From Tricholoma matsutake (taxonomy: Eukaryota > Basidiomycota > Agaricomycetes > Agaricales > Tricholomataceae), in assembly GCA_026075535.2 (NCBI GenBank), contig AP026541.1, forward strand, positions 13,082,001-13,146,000: a stretch of 64,000 nt of DNA. Direction: 5' to 3'. Numbering within the stretch: position 1 is the first letter of the stretch; the number at the start of each line of letters is the position of its first letter. Made by a program: the position numbers and the translations under genes. Under the pieces are notes generated by a model. It made no database searches and was not told the DNA's origin. It was given only the letters and a program-made list of their open reading frames with translations. This document shows positions 12,395-21,640 of the stretch, one piece after another.

Positions 12395-13648
12395 TCAACA
12401 TGCAGGTTTTGCAATCCTGACTATATGCATGTCAAGTGCAGTAAATACAGAGTCAAATGCATTATGAACAAGATGTGACTGAGCATGTGCTTGCATGGCC
12501 ATCTGCAGGCCCACCTGAGTGCGGAACAGTGCATTAATAAGTGGTGAATGATGCTGCTCGAAAGGGCTATTGGGAGGACTATGCGGTCCTTGCTGCAGTG
12601 CATAAAGAAAAGTGCCTGGAGGCTCGCATGCAGCACTTATATGCTCATTAAAAAGCTTCCTACCAGCACTCAGTTTTGCCATGCCTAAATGCCAAGATTC
12701 AGGCAAATGGACTTTGTACATTATCCCACCAACCACCTGGGCCGAGACAAAGCCTGGGGCACAAAAATTGTCTGCTACTGGAACCAAGCCCTCTGCAGCC
12801 AACCACGCCTTGTTGGCATCCCATGTGTAAAAGGTATCTGAATGCTTTCTCACTGGAGATGGTGCATGAACATTGATAGTGCTAGAGCACTGGAGGAGAG
12901 GATCATGAGAAATCAGACTAGAGCTGGGTGGTGTGTTTTGGTCAATTGGCATAAGTGAGGTAGGATCATGAGCTCCATCTGGAATGGCCGCCTTGAGATT
13001 AAGTGGCCTTTGTGATGGCCCACCCTGCGAGTGTCCTTGCCAAGCGTCAAGCAAACCATCACTCCTGGGCTCCACAAAATGGGTAGGTGAGAAATCCACC
13101 GTGGATGCCAGGTGTGAAGGGTTGTGGACCTGCTCCAGAGTGCCAGGTGCCTTGGTAGTTGCTGATCGCTTGCATCCCTTTATAGCTGCCATGCTGACTA
13201 TCAAACCCGCCCAAGGTGAGTTGATGTCCCGAGAGCCACCAACATTCTCAGATGAGCCCATTGATCTGCCCAACTGCCTGAGAATCTTGCTGGCCTCCTC
13301 AGCCACAGGTTGTAGGACCTGGTACTGGTAGCCTACAGAAGGTTTCATGCCAGGTGGTGCCTTGATGAGTAATGGCGCCTCCATGGGCTCCTGAACAGAT
13401 TTGGACCTTGCCAGTGCAACACACAATGATCGATGAACATCCATCAAAAATTGGGCTGCCCCGGCCAGGACCTTAACCTGCCAGCCTGACCTCTTTGTAG
13501 CACCTTTCTCCACCTCAGCAGCTGCCAACTCAAGAGTGTCAGAGAGGGGTTCAGACCCATGACCGCTCTCGGAACTATTTGCCGTCATCCCTGACTGCGA
13601 GAACTGAGCCATTGCCCCCACTCCTTGTCCTTCTATGCTAGCTGACAT
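12395..13648 (-). CDS. ORF1 of the DIRS-like element (probable gag N-terminal part)
   Basis: This is an open frame of 417 codons from the ATG at 13648 (MSASIEGQGVGAMAQF) to a TGA at 12395, with no internal stop. The protein is rich in Ser, Pro, Gly and His and has a more ordered stretch around AEEASKILRQLGRS and AWLAAEGLVPVADNFCAPGF. I recognise no domain. Its position directly upstream of the zinc-knuckle frame and on the same strand suggests the N-terminal part of gag separated by a frameshift, or a separate ORF1. It is the least damaged frame of the element. Confidence 0.55.
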   Translation of the reverse strand: MSASIEGQGVGAMAQFSQSGMTANSSESGHGSEPLSDTLELAAAEVEKGATKRSGWQVKVLAGAAQFLMDVHRSLCVALARSKSVQEPMEAPLLIKAPPGMKPSVGYQYQVLQPVAEEASKILRQLGRSMGSSENVGGSRDINSPWAGLIVSMAAIKGCKRSATTKAPGTLEQVHNPSHLASTVDFSPTHFVEPRSDGLLDAWQGHSQGGPSQRPLNLKAAIPDGAHDPTSLMPIDQNTPPSSSLISHDPLLQCSSTINVHAPSPVRKHSDTFYTWDANKAWLAAEGLVPVADNFCAPGFVSAQVVGGIMYKVHLPESWHLGMAKLSAGRKLFNEHISAACEPPGTFLYALQQGPHSPPNSPFEQHHSPLINALFRTQVGLQMAMQAHAQSHLVHNAFDSVFTALDMHIVRIAKPAC

Positions 13649-13867
13649 GATTTGAGAACGAAAGAAATGGTGTTGCAATTGATGCAACAAGTGAGAATGT
13701 AAGGAGCAAGAATCTAGTAACCTGGAGTGGTGGAAGCGAAAGGTGAAGAAACAACACCATCACATGATCTTGATGTGTCATCATTCCATCCATGCAAAAC
13801 ACCGGTACACTGCACTTGTGCCTCGCTCGTCTACCTCCACTGTCCTTATCCAACATCATGCATCATG

Positions 13868-14093
13868 CTCTGTAAAAACGGAAATTTCCAAGAGTCATGT
13901 GACCATAGGTGCAAGTCAACAAAGTCAGGTAAATGTTAAAAAAATGGTCAAAAATGTCAGGTCAAAGTCAGGTCATGCATTTTTCTGACATGACTTTGAC
14001 CTGACATTTTGACCGGTGTTTTAACATTTACCTGACTTTGTTGACTTGCACCTAACTATCATGTGACTCTGAGAAATTTTCTTTTTTACAGAG
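13868..14093. mobile_element. Fold-back MITE, 226 bp, nearly full-length palindrome
   Basis: The two halves are inverted copies of each other, starting CTCTGTAAAAA and ending TTTTTACAGAG, with long matching blocks such as GCAAGTCAACAAAGTCAGG. The 7-mer CATCATG occurs twice in tandem on each side (13854-13867 and 14094-14107), so the target duplication is 7 or 14 bp or the insertion fell in an existing repeat. No coding capacity is seen. Superfamily is undetermined. Confidence 0.8.
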
Positions 14094-14308
14094 CATCATG
14101 CATCATGTCAGATCAGCCCCCATGTGCCTGTTTCCCATCATCATCAATCATTCATCTGCTGACCGTCTCCCACAGTCCATCACCATGCGCCACAGCATCC
14201 CGCTCATTGTGGGCGATGATGAGCAAACTATTCAATGAAGTACAAATGATTTCCATTCACTTTTTTCATTTATTACATAATCCTACATAATTGCCAATTG
14301 AATCATTA

Positions 14309-14518
14309 CACAACAGGCAGGGCAACATTTTGCCTGAGAGAAAATAATGGAGAAAATTACAGTATTTGACTGGTCATGTGTACACTAAATCAATGTTTGG
14401 CTTCCTGTGAGAGATCTATGGGAGATATTGTCAAGGTCATTGCTTAATAAAAAAGGGTAATTTTCTCCACATTTTCTCCACATTTTCTCTCTGGGAAAGT
14501 TTTGCCCTGCCTGTTGTG
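14309..14518. mobile_element. MITE, 210 bp, TTA target duplication (PIF/Harbinger-like)
   Basis: The ends are CACAACAGGCAGGGCAA and its reverse complement, followed inward by imperfect inverted blocks around GAGAGAAAAT and GGAGAAAATTA. TTA is present directly outside both ends (14306-14308 and 14519-14521). A 3-bp TTA/TWA duplication is the habit of PIF/Harbinger transposons, which is the basis of the tentative class. Confidence 0.7.
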
Positions 14519-14751
14519 TTACCTTACACCTGCTTGAAAAGATGGATTATGCCATTCCAACTGATAATAAATATACATTTTCAATTTTTATAATACTAAG
14601 TAGTACAGCATACTTATAACTATTAGATACTTATTAAAAAATCAAAGATAATTTGCAGTGGAAAGGCATGCCATGAAGCATCCTTCAATCAATGTTAACT
14701 GTGCATGTGGGCTGAAATGATCGATGATTGATGCCTGAGAAGCAACCAGTA

Positions 14752-15115
14752 GTTTACACTCCCCCCCCCCAAGTCTGAGTGGACTCCACTTGGACACACT
14801 TGGACACTTGGACTCTGCTTGGACTTTGCTCAGACACTTGGACTTCACTTGGACTCTGCTCAGACACTTGGACTGTCCTAGGACTGTCCAAGTTGTCTGA
14901 GTAAAGTCTGAGGACTGCACTCAGACTTTGCTTGGACAACATCAATTGTGCATTTATTTACACCTTTAAAGTACTGTCCAAGTTCCAGACTTACAGAAAT
15001 TCTTATAAGTCTCACAAAACAATGTGTGCACAGCAGGAATTGAACCAACAGACTTCTGGACTAGCAATAACATGATGACCAAACATGCACACTCTACCAC
15101 TTAAGCCAAGTAGTC
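14752..15115 (-). repeat. SINE-like element copy 1, tRNA-related head
   Basis: Reading on the minus strand, a tRNA-like head has an A box (15097-15108, TGGCTTAAGTGG) and a B box (15036-15046, GGTTCAATTCC). A short A/T-rich body follows, then irregular CCAAGT/CTGAG repeats including the palindromic TCCTAGGA core. A G-run and GTGTAAA close the element at 14752. The head does not make a convincing full cloverleaf, so this is not a working tRNA gene. Three other copies share the same end. Confidence 0.65.
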
Positions 15116-15632
15116 ATTTAAAGTCACATACATTATATCTATTTATTACTGGAATCTAATTTTTATATATATCATGAATAGATTATTAAATTGACCCCCT
15201 CGCATCTGTGCAAGGGGTAATTAATATGTGTAATACTAGGCCGTAACTATCAATAATAAAAATAAATTAAAAACACCCACCACAAGCAGTTGCTCATGGC
15301 AGCATTTGTCTGTCCCTGGGTCGTCCCCTGGCCATCTCACTCTCCTGTCCCCATTCTTCTCCCCCCCAAACCACCCCACGAGCAGATGCTCTTAGGCATG
15401 GGGTGGTTGTCATCGTGGGTGTCCCCACTCTCATCGTCATCTCCCTTCCCCCTTGTCTCCCTTCCCCTTCACCTTCCACCCTGCAAGCAGGGGCTCGCAG
15501 CAATGGTGGTGGTGGTGTCCCCCCATCGTTGTTGTTGCCAGTAGTAGTTTGTACCTAAAAAAAGTTGGTTAGCATTGAAAAATGAAATGAGAAAAGGAAA
15601 AAAAAACTTACTTAGGACCCAAGAGACATTGA
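15116..15632 (-). pseudogene. Relic of a repeated gene family with LLxGW modules (left copy)
   Basis: On the minus strand a probable intron (about 15556-15612, starting at a TAAGT and ending TTTTTTTAG) precedes coding-like sequence with the modules CCEPLLAGW (about 15477-15500), EHLLVGW (15376-15399) and CHEQLLVVG (15279-15300), spaced about 100 bp. The DNA of each module is an imperfect palindrome around AGCAnnTGCT. A related module at 24513-25130 lies in the same orientation beyond the nested insertions. Function is unknown. Confidence 0.4.
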
Positions 15633-15711
15633 TGTTGATGATACTCAACCCAGGAAAACCACCTAAACTGCTGATGAGACGAAGGTGTTTCGCATGGTCC
15701 AATTGAGTATC
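15633..15711 (-). repeat. LTR-B copy A, short part
   Basis: This is one end of an LTR-like repeat (TG..CA) that was split by gypsy-1; the remainder is at 23584-24512. The match with 50005-50199 in the opposite orientation, around GTTTAGGTGGTTTTCCTGGG, shows the continuity. Confidence 0.7.
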
Positions 15712-16460
15712 TGTTAAGGGCGAAGCCTCAACCACTCAATCTAGTCGATGAGGTGCTTCCTCGACGAGTTGTTCAGCACTAGTCTTACTCGGAGCGTCCG
15801 ACATAAGATAGGTAGTGCACTCTAGCAGGGCTTCTGCGTAGAGTCATTCAGGTTCACACACTAAGGGGCTTACTTAGTGGTTTCGAGTAAGTTTGTGAGT
15901 TGCAAGTTAAGGCTGTTAATTGCCTAGATCTAAACTAAGGACATCCCTACTACAAGTTGCAGTACTTATACTAGAAGGGAGGTCCTTATCGTCCAATCGG
16001 AAAGGTAGATGCATATCAAGTAATAATAGAAACAATAGGCCTCATGCCTTGCATGAGGTGTCCGATGTCACAGAGTGCTGCGCCACAGCATGTCAGGAAA
16101 CAATAACAGATAAGCCTCATGCCTAGCATGAGGCATCCGATGTCATGGATCCAATGTCAAGGATCCAATGTCAAGGACATGCTGTGGCGCAGCATGTCGA
16201 TCATGAGAGTCCGACGTCACGGACTTCATGTCAGGGGGCTGTCGTACCACAGCATGTGTGGGAGTGGGTTTGGGTGCATGGAGTCACCATGCATCAAGGG
16301 TGCCTTCCACGGGAAGGGGATCAAATGCATGCAGTCGGCATGCATTGTGTGTGTGTCTGATGTCAAGGACATGCCCTAGGCATGAATCAAGGGGTGCCTC
16401 CTGTCTGGAGGCGATTGTCGGGTGCATCAGGTTCCATGAGTTACAAGGAAAATTGTAACA
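15712..16460 (-). repeat. 3' LTR of gypsy-1
   Basis: 749 bp. It is longer than its partner because of an internal amplification of GCCTCATGC..GCATGAGGCATCCGATGTCA units around 16038-16190. It conserves the TATA-like box and the self-priming source sequence (AGATCTAAACTA near 15930). Confidence 0.92.
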
Positions 16461-16472
16461 TTACCCCCCCGC
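16461..16472 (-). other. Polypurine tract of gypsy-1
   Basis: On the minus strand a G7 run followed by TAA lies directly before the 3' LTR start TGTTAC, the usual place of the plus-strand primer. Confidence 0.6.
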
Positions 16473-16517
16473 TATAGTCGAAAGTTCCACACTTTGACCT
16501 AAATCCTCGTCTGTCCT

Positions 16518-16901
16518 TCATGGTCTGATCAGGTGTGGTCTGGTTATGTGGGTAGGTTGGGGTCGAGGGGTAGGTTGGGGTCGAGGGGTATGATGGAGGA
16601 ATAATTCATGTCTGAACTTGGACCATGATCGGGTTCTTCGGGTTCGCGCTGCCCTAGGTAGCAGTGTCAAGGAGTCGGTAGTATCGCTGAAAGGGGGGCG
16701 TTGCAGGATGGCAAATTCAACGTCTGTAATTGGGGGTTCGGGTTCTGTTCGGAAGATGGCGTAGAGGCAGAATGCGAAGGTTAGGGCTGCCGCTGCAGCC
16801 AGGGTCGTGCCAACGATGATGGTGAGGATTGTAATCCCTGTGAGCATGGGTCTGTCTTTGTCATGCCATTGTCTCGAGCTCTGCCTTTTAAATCCTTCCA
16901 T
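16518..16901 (-). CDS. gypsy-1 ORF4: small single-pass membrane protein
   Basis: An intact 127-codon ORF starts at ATG 16901, overlaps the last 14 nt of ORF3 and ends 58 bp before the 3' LTR. Residues about 19-50 form one long hydrophobic helix (ITILTIIVGTTLAAAAALTF, then AFCLYAIF). The N-terminus before it is short and charged. The C-terminal part is Arg/Pro-rich with a tandem TPRPQP repeat. Unlike the rest of the element it has no premature stop and keeps six CGA codons. The location between pol and LTR is where env genes sit in errantiviruses and retroviruses, but I see no signal peptide, cleavage site or similarity to known env, so an envelope role is only a possibility. Confidence 0.6.
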   Translation of the reverse strand: MEGFKRQSSRQWHDKDRPMLTGITILTIIVGTTLAAAAALTFAFCLYAIFRTEPEPPITDVEFAILQRPPFSDTTDSLTLLPRAARTRRTRSWSKFRHELFLHHTPRPQPTPRPQPTHITRPHLIRP

Positions 16902-17628
16902 ATGGCTCCCCTGTCATGTTTCCCATTGCGTCATCATCAAAATCATTGTATCCAGAGTTAAAGAAGAGCCACTGTCTGTGTTCGGCTTCTCTTCAATCAG
17001 TCTCTCGATCTTTCCAAGGTTTCTCCAGGCAGTTCATCCTATAGTGTCTGGGGCCTCGCTGTTTGCAATACTTGCAAATATATCATGGGCAAATCAGGCC
17101 GAAATGGCCTATCTCTTGGCAGATGAAACATCTGGCATGTCTCATGTGTGGGGGGGACCAAGGCAGTTGGGTGGTTTTTGGTTCGGGTTCAGGGGTGGTC
17201 AGATCGATTACTTCAGGTGCCCTAGGCATGATCTTCAGGTTCTTCATAGAATGGGAGGAGTCTCCAGAGGGAGCTCGTTGTTTGTCTCTGTCATTCCGCT
17301 CGCCGAATGGCGAGGGCAAGGTCAGTGGTCATCTGTGTCAACCTAAAGGGGTGTGAGGTCTCTCCTCAGCTGTTCTCGGTCTGTCTGACCATGGTGCAAT
17401 CATTTCCTGGATCGTTTGTTTGATCCCCAGGGCGTCTGCATCATTTATTGCTTCTTCTAGATTTCGTTCCATCTGTTCGATAGTGCTCGCATAGTAGAAG
17501 CACATCCTGGCTAGATGGTATTTCGGTGGATCATGGGCAAGGTGAACGTGAAGGGCATCAGCATTCAATCGGTTTTGTAGGTATTCTTGGGTAAATCGTT
17601 GTTTGGCAGGCATCTTGGGAAGTGTCAT
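16888..17628 (-). pseudogene. gypsy-1 ORF3: tandem zinc-knuckle protein
   Basis: A frame of about 246 codons from ATG 17628 (MTLPKMPAKQRF) to TAA 16888 has four or so TGA interruptions (17338 and 17329, one after GLICP, one after DRETD). The N-terminal half is helical (AHDPPKYHLARMCFYYAST). The second half has an acidic/Pro segment and two Cys/His clusters in tandem: CFICQEIGHFGLIC (C-x2-C-x4-H-x4-C) and CKYCKQRGPRHYRMNC. It starts 32 nt after the chromodomain stop, in the sense orientation. It resembles hypothetical proteins seen widely in mushrooms, probably for this reason. A nucleic-acid-binding accessory role is inferred. Confidence 0.65.
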
Positions 17629-17659
17629 TGTGAGAAGAGAGGGGGTTTTTGGGTTTCCA

Positions 17660-19216
17660 TCAGAGGTGGTACCTCTTCTTATATGCCGTCAGGATCTCAG
17701 GGGCATTCTTTAGGTTCGATTCGGGTTCCCATGTGTTTTCGGATGTTGGGTAGTCAACACATTTCACAAGGTAACGGTGTGTCTTGCCATGCTTCTTGTG
17801 TGCGATGATCGCTTCCACCTTGTATTCATTTTCTCCTTCCACGAGGTCAGGTGGTGGAGTCAGGAAGTTTCGCCCATGAGTGTCATTCTCATGGTATCAT
17901 GTGAGTAAGGCCGCATAAAATACCGGGTGGATCTTCCATCCTGGCAGCAGTTTCAATTGGTATGTCGTTCTTGACAAGGCATCTTCAATCACGAAGGGCC
18001 CTTCTCATTTTGGCACCAGTTTTCTCGTTGGGTAGCCAATCTTCAGGTTCTTGGAGTCAAGCCATACTTGTTCTCCAACCTTGAACAGTTTGTATTGCCC
18101 TTTCGTTTGGGTGGCCATAGCCTGTCTGGCTAGTTCATGTGTGGCAAGAGCTTCCCTTCTCGCAGAGAGAAGTTCTTGGATTCTCTGTTCGGCGGCCGGC
18201 ACATTCATCTTTTCATAAGGGGTGGGGATAGCGCGTGGCTGATATCCCATCATCAAGTAAAACGGTGAATGTTCTACTGCAGAGTGTGACTTCTGGTTAT
18301 GCACAAATTCTGCTGTTGGGAGATAATGCTCCCAATCTTTGGGTTTGTTCAAACAGAACATGCGGAGGTAAACCTCTAGCTCTTGGTTTACTCGCTCCAT
18401 TTCTCCGTCGGTCTGGGGGTGATAGGCGGTGCTCATGGATAGCTTGATTCTGAGCAGTCGTCCGAGTTCTTGGAAGAGTTTGGACACAAATCGAGGGTCT
18501 CTGTCTGAGATGATTCTTCCGGGGAGTCCAAATCTGGTGTACACATGGTGCAGGTAAAGGTCTGTGGTGCCAAGTGCATCGATCATCTTCACACAAGGGA
18601 TAAAAATTACCCCCTTCATAAGACCATGGTCTACCACGACCATGATTGAGTCAAATCTGTTTATCACGGGCAAGTCTGTGATAAAATCTGTCGTTACCAG
18701 CTCGAATGGTCTGCTGGCATTGGATGATATTGGTGTCGGCAGTGGGGTTGTCAGGTGTGTATTCACTTTCATTTGCTGGCACTTTGTGCAGCCTTTGACG
18801 TACTTCTTGATGAAGTTGGCCATTCCTGGCCACCAGTAGTCTCGTCGGATCAGTTTGATTGTCTGACATTGTCCAGGGTGCCCTGTCGTGATGCTATCAT
18901 GACATTTCTGTATGATCGCTGGGCAGAGGGTCTCGTCCTGTGGCATGTAGCATCTGTCTTTGAAAAAGAGCAGGCCGTCTTCGAATTTCCAGTCCTCCAA
19001 TGCAGACTTGATTGGGGGGGTTCCATTGTTCTTCAGGGCTCGTAAAGCATCATTTACGAGGTCATCCTTCATTATTGCTGAGACCAGGGCTCCCTGGAGC
19101 TCAGTGTCGATCGTTTTGACAAACAGTTCGTCAGTGAGGATGGTCTTGTCCTCATTATCGGTGTCTTCTTCGGCTATGTGATCTGCTCTCCTCGATAGGG
19201 TGTCAGATTGTACCAT
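17660..19216 (-). pseudogene. gypsy-1 integrase and chromodomain
   Basis: The integrase inserts cDNA; the chromodomain targets chromatin, typically methylated histone H3. An HHCC zinc-binding region (CHDSITTGHPG..CTKCQ) is followed by the DDE core with Asp in TTDFITDLP, Asp in ISDRDPRFVS and Glu in GEMERVNQELE. After TGA stops at 18005 and near 17899 the same frame continues to a chromodomain (YKVEAIIAHKKHG, YLVKCVDYP, NTWEPESNL) that ends at 17660. The chromodomain places the element in the chromoviruses. Confidence 0.9.
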
Positions 19217-20625
19217 CTGTGATCCTGGTACGTGTTGTAGCTTCAGGTTGAATTGTGACAGGTAAATGGCCCATCTAGCCTGTTGTCAGTTCAGTTTCTG
19301 TGGCTGACGGAAGTACGTCAGGTTCTTGTGATCGGACAGTACCATCACAGGGAATGGTGTCCCCTGTAGGTAGTGTCTCCATGTTTCCAGTGCTCGGATT
19401 ACTCCCAATAGTTCCCAGTCGTATATCTCATAATTTCTTTCCGCTTCGTTGAAAGAATGCGAGATGTATCCACATTGGTGCCAGTCTCCATTGGCATCCT
19501 GTTGTCTGAGTACTGCACCTGTCGCAAACTTTGAGGCATCAGATTCCACCACAAATGGTTTTGTTGCGTCTGGCATCAGCAGTACTGGGGTTTTGTTGAA
19601 CTTCCTTTTTAGTGCATTGAACGACTGCTGGCAGTCATTCGTCCATTTGAATTTCTGGTTCTTCTTCATCAAATCATTTAGCGGTCTAGCCAGATCCGCG
19701 AAGTGTCCGGTGAATCATTGATAGAAGTTTCCAAATCCTAGGAAGGATCTTACATCCTTCACTGTCCTTGGCGTGGGCCAGTCCTTGATCCCAGCCAGTT
19801 TCGTGTTGTCCATTGCAAGTTCGTTGGGTCTGACAATCATACCCAAGAACTCGACTTCCTGTACATTGAATTTGCATTTCTCTATTTTCAGGTAGAGATT
19901 GCATTGTCATAGTTTTTCGAGGACCCTTTCAGTCCTTATTCCGTGTTCTTCTTCCGTCTTCAAAAAGATCAGGATGTCATCCATATAGATGACGAGCCAT
20001 CCTTCATCCAGCATATCTTGGAAGAGATCGTTCATCATGGCCTGGAATGTTGCCAGTGAGTTGCACAGCCCAAAGAACATCACCATTGGCTCGAATAGCC
20101 CTCGGTTAGTCTTGAATGCTGCCTTACACTCATCTCCTTTCTTTATCCATACATTGTGATATCCCCATCGAAAAATTTCGCTCCCTTCAGCTTGTCCAAG
20201 AGGTCTCCAATCAGTGGCAGGGGGTAGTTGTTCCAGATCATTCCTTCATTCAGATAGCAATAGTCTTGGCAAGGTCGCAGAGCATCAGAGTCATTCTTCG
20301 ACACAAAGAAGAATGGGGATGCAATGGGTGATTTTGATGGTTGGATGTATCCTTTTTCCAGGTTTTCGTCGAGAAACTCATTGAGTTTCTCTTGTTCTTT
20401 CAGTGTCAATGGGTAGACTTTGCAATCTTTTGGTACAAAGCCTTTCTTCAAGTCAATTGCATGATCCCATGGTCTTGATTCTGGGAATCGTTCAGATGCA
20501 GCCTTTTCAAATACCTGTCTGTATTTCTGGTATTCTGGTGGCAGCAAGTCGTCCAGGGTCTGTTGGCTAGTCTCCTTTCCCTCCTCTTGTTCATGTGCTA
20601 GTCGTTGAGATATGGATGTCTTTGC
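19217..20625 (-). pseudogene. gypsy-1 reverse transcriptase and RNase H
   Basis: The N-terminal part (from about 20625) has [14 protein letters not shown] and the fingers segment [20 protein letters not shown] frameshift near 20150 separates it from the palm. The catalytic motif is intact as VIYMDDILIF (19976-19987). RNase H shows [13 protein letters not shown] in [10 protein letters not shown] and [12 protein letters not shown] codons replace expected Arg in LEKL-QCNLY, GNFYQ-FTGHF and just after QPQKLN (19286). Several small frame changes occur between the blocks. Confidence 0.9.
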
Positions 20626-21200
20626 TCTGATCCATATGTCGGAGTTGAGTAGGTATCGTGATCTGGAGTCCTATAATCATGGGTCAGGGTAGTCTGTTGT
20701 CGAGGGTAGTTTATCCTGTTTTGTAGTGTTGTTTTCACATTCCTTTTGCCAGTGCTTCCCTCCCCTGTGGAGGTTAGCAATTCCTTCATCCTTTGCACAA
20801 TTTGTTGTGCCCTGTCGCATTCTTTGTTTTTGCCCTTTTCCAGTTGTTTCTTCTTTTGGTTTTCTCAGGTCTTGGCGACAGCATGTCATGCTGCTTCAAG
20901 GCCTCTGGCTTGTTTATGGGTGCTGCTGTTCCTGGTTTTTGCGACAGCTATCTGGGCAGAATTCAGTTCCTTGGCTTTCTTCTTGGAAAGCCTTTCCTTC
21001 ATTTTTGCCATGGCCAATCGGGCTTGGGCAAGGTTTCTCTCCCTTTCTTCGGAGAGTCTTTTTCTGGTTTTTGCCACAGCCAATCTGGCTTGGGCAAGGC
21101 TCTTCTCTTTCTCTTCGGAGAGCCTCTGTCTTGTCTTGGCTACGATGTGTCGAATTCATGCCATCTTGTCATCGGGTGCCTCCCTTCTGGCATTAATTTT
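20626..21200 (-). pseudogene. gypsy-1 charged coiled-coil linker between protease and RT
   Basis: About 20886-21180 encodes at least three tandem units of 22-23 residues of the type AVAKTRKRLSEERERNLAQ, differing by a few residues, followed by a Lys/Glu/Gln-rich segment to about 20626. Heptad-like spacing of Ala/Leu predicts a coiled coil. The segment lies between the protease end and the RT fingers. The opposite strand shows long Phe-rich frames, which are shadows of this repeat. Confidence 0.6.
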
Positions 21201-21640
21201 CAGAAGGTTCAAGGTATTCGGGAGGGCCCATTCGGCTCTTCTTGTCTTTTCCAGGATCTGCTGGATTTGAGCCCATCATTCTTCATCCCGGAACTCAAAG
21301 GTTCCCTCTTCCAATTGATGATCAGGTTTATCTCCCGCAGCCATGGCAGGCCCAGGATTACCGATTCTTTGCCTAGTCTGGCGACTAGGTATTCTATTGG
21401 GTAGCTCCTTCCATTGATGTGGAGTCTTCCTTTCATGCATCTGGTGATTGTTCCCTGTTTGTTCAGGGTCCCATCTACATTCGTGGCCCAGATGGTGCGG
21501 CCTAAGGGATATGTTCTGATCCCTTCTCATTTGATGAAGTTTGAGTCAATAAAGACTCTCCTGCTCCAGAGTCAAGGAGCATGTTTGTTGCGATGTCTTT
21601 CCTGTTGTCTGACTCAGCTACCTGAATAGACAGGTGCATA
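21201..21640 (-). pseudogene. gypsy-1 aspartic protease
   Basis: Retropepsin would mature the polyprotein. The catalytic D-S-G is in NMLLDSGAGES (about 21560-21590), in the same frame as gag. A frameshift follows, and a TGA occurs in NFIK-EGIRTYP. The second half shows GRSYPIEYLVARLGKESVIL and GLPWLREINLIINW, typical of the flap-to-C-terminal region of fungal gypsy proteases. Confidence 0.8.

Larger units (their letters stand above)
8074..13648 (-). mobile_element. DIRS-like tyrosine-recombinase retrotransposon (degraded)
   Basis: All parts lie on the minus strand in the order ORF1, gag with zinc knuckles, reverse transcriptase-RNase H, tyrosine recombinase. RT-RNase H plus a tyrosine recombinase, with no aspartic protease or DDE integrase, defines the DIRS order of retrotransposons (DIRS, Ngaro, PAT). 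Here RT and recombinase frames do not overlap. I could not find the inverted or split direct terminal repeats or the internal complementary region, so the outer boundaries are only the limits of coding sequence. Confidence 0.8.

Noticed and set aside
15030..15115. Functional tRNA gene
   Set aside because: A and B boxes are present but no full cloverleaf or plausible acceptor stem was seen, and the sequence continues into a SINE body. The same holds for 25176, 41101 and 59640.
16518..16901. Retroviral-type envelope gene
   Set aside because: Only one transmembrane helix and the position support it; no signal peptide, glycosylation pattern or fusion motif is visible, so I call it a membrane protein only.
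20726..21404. Phe/Leu-rich membrane proteins on the plus strand
   Set aside because: They are antisense shadows of the gypsy-1 coiled-coil repeats.
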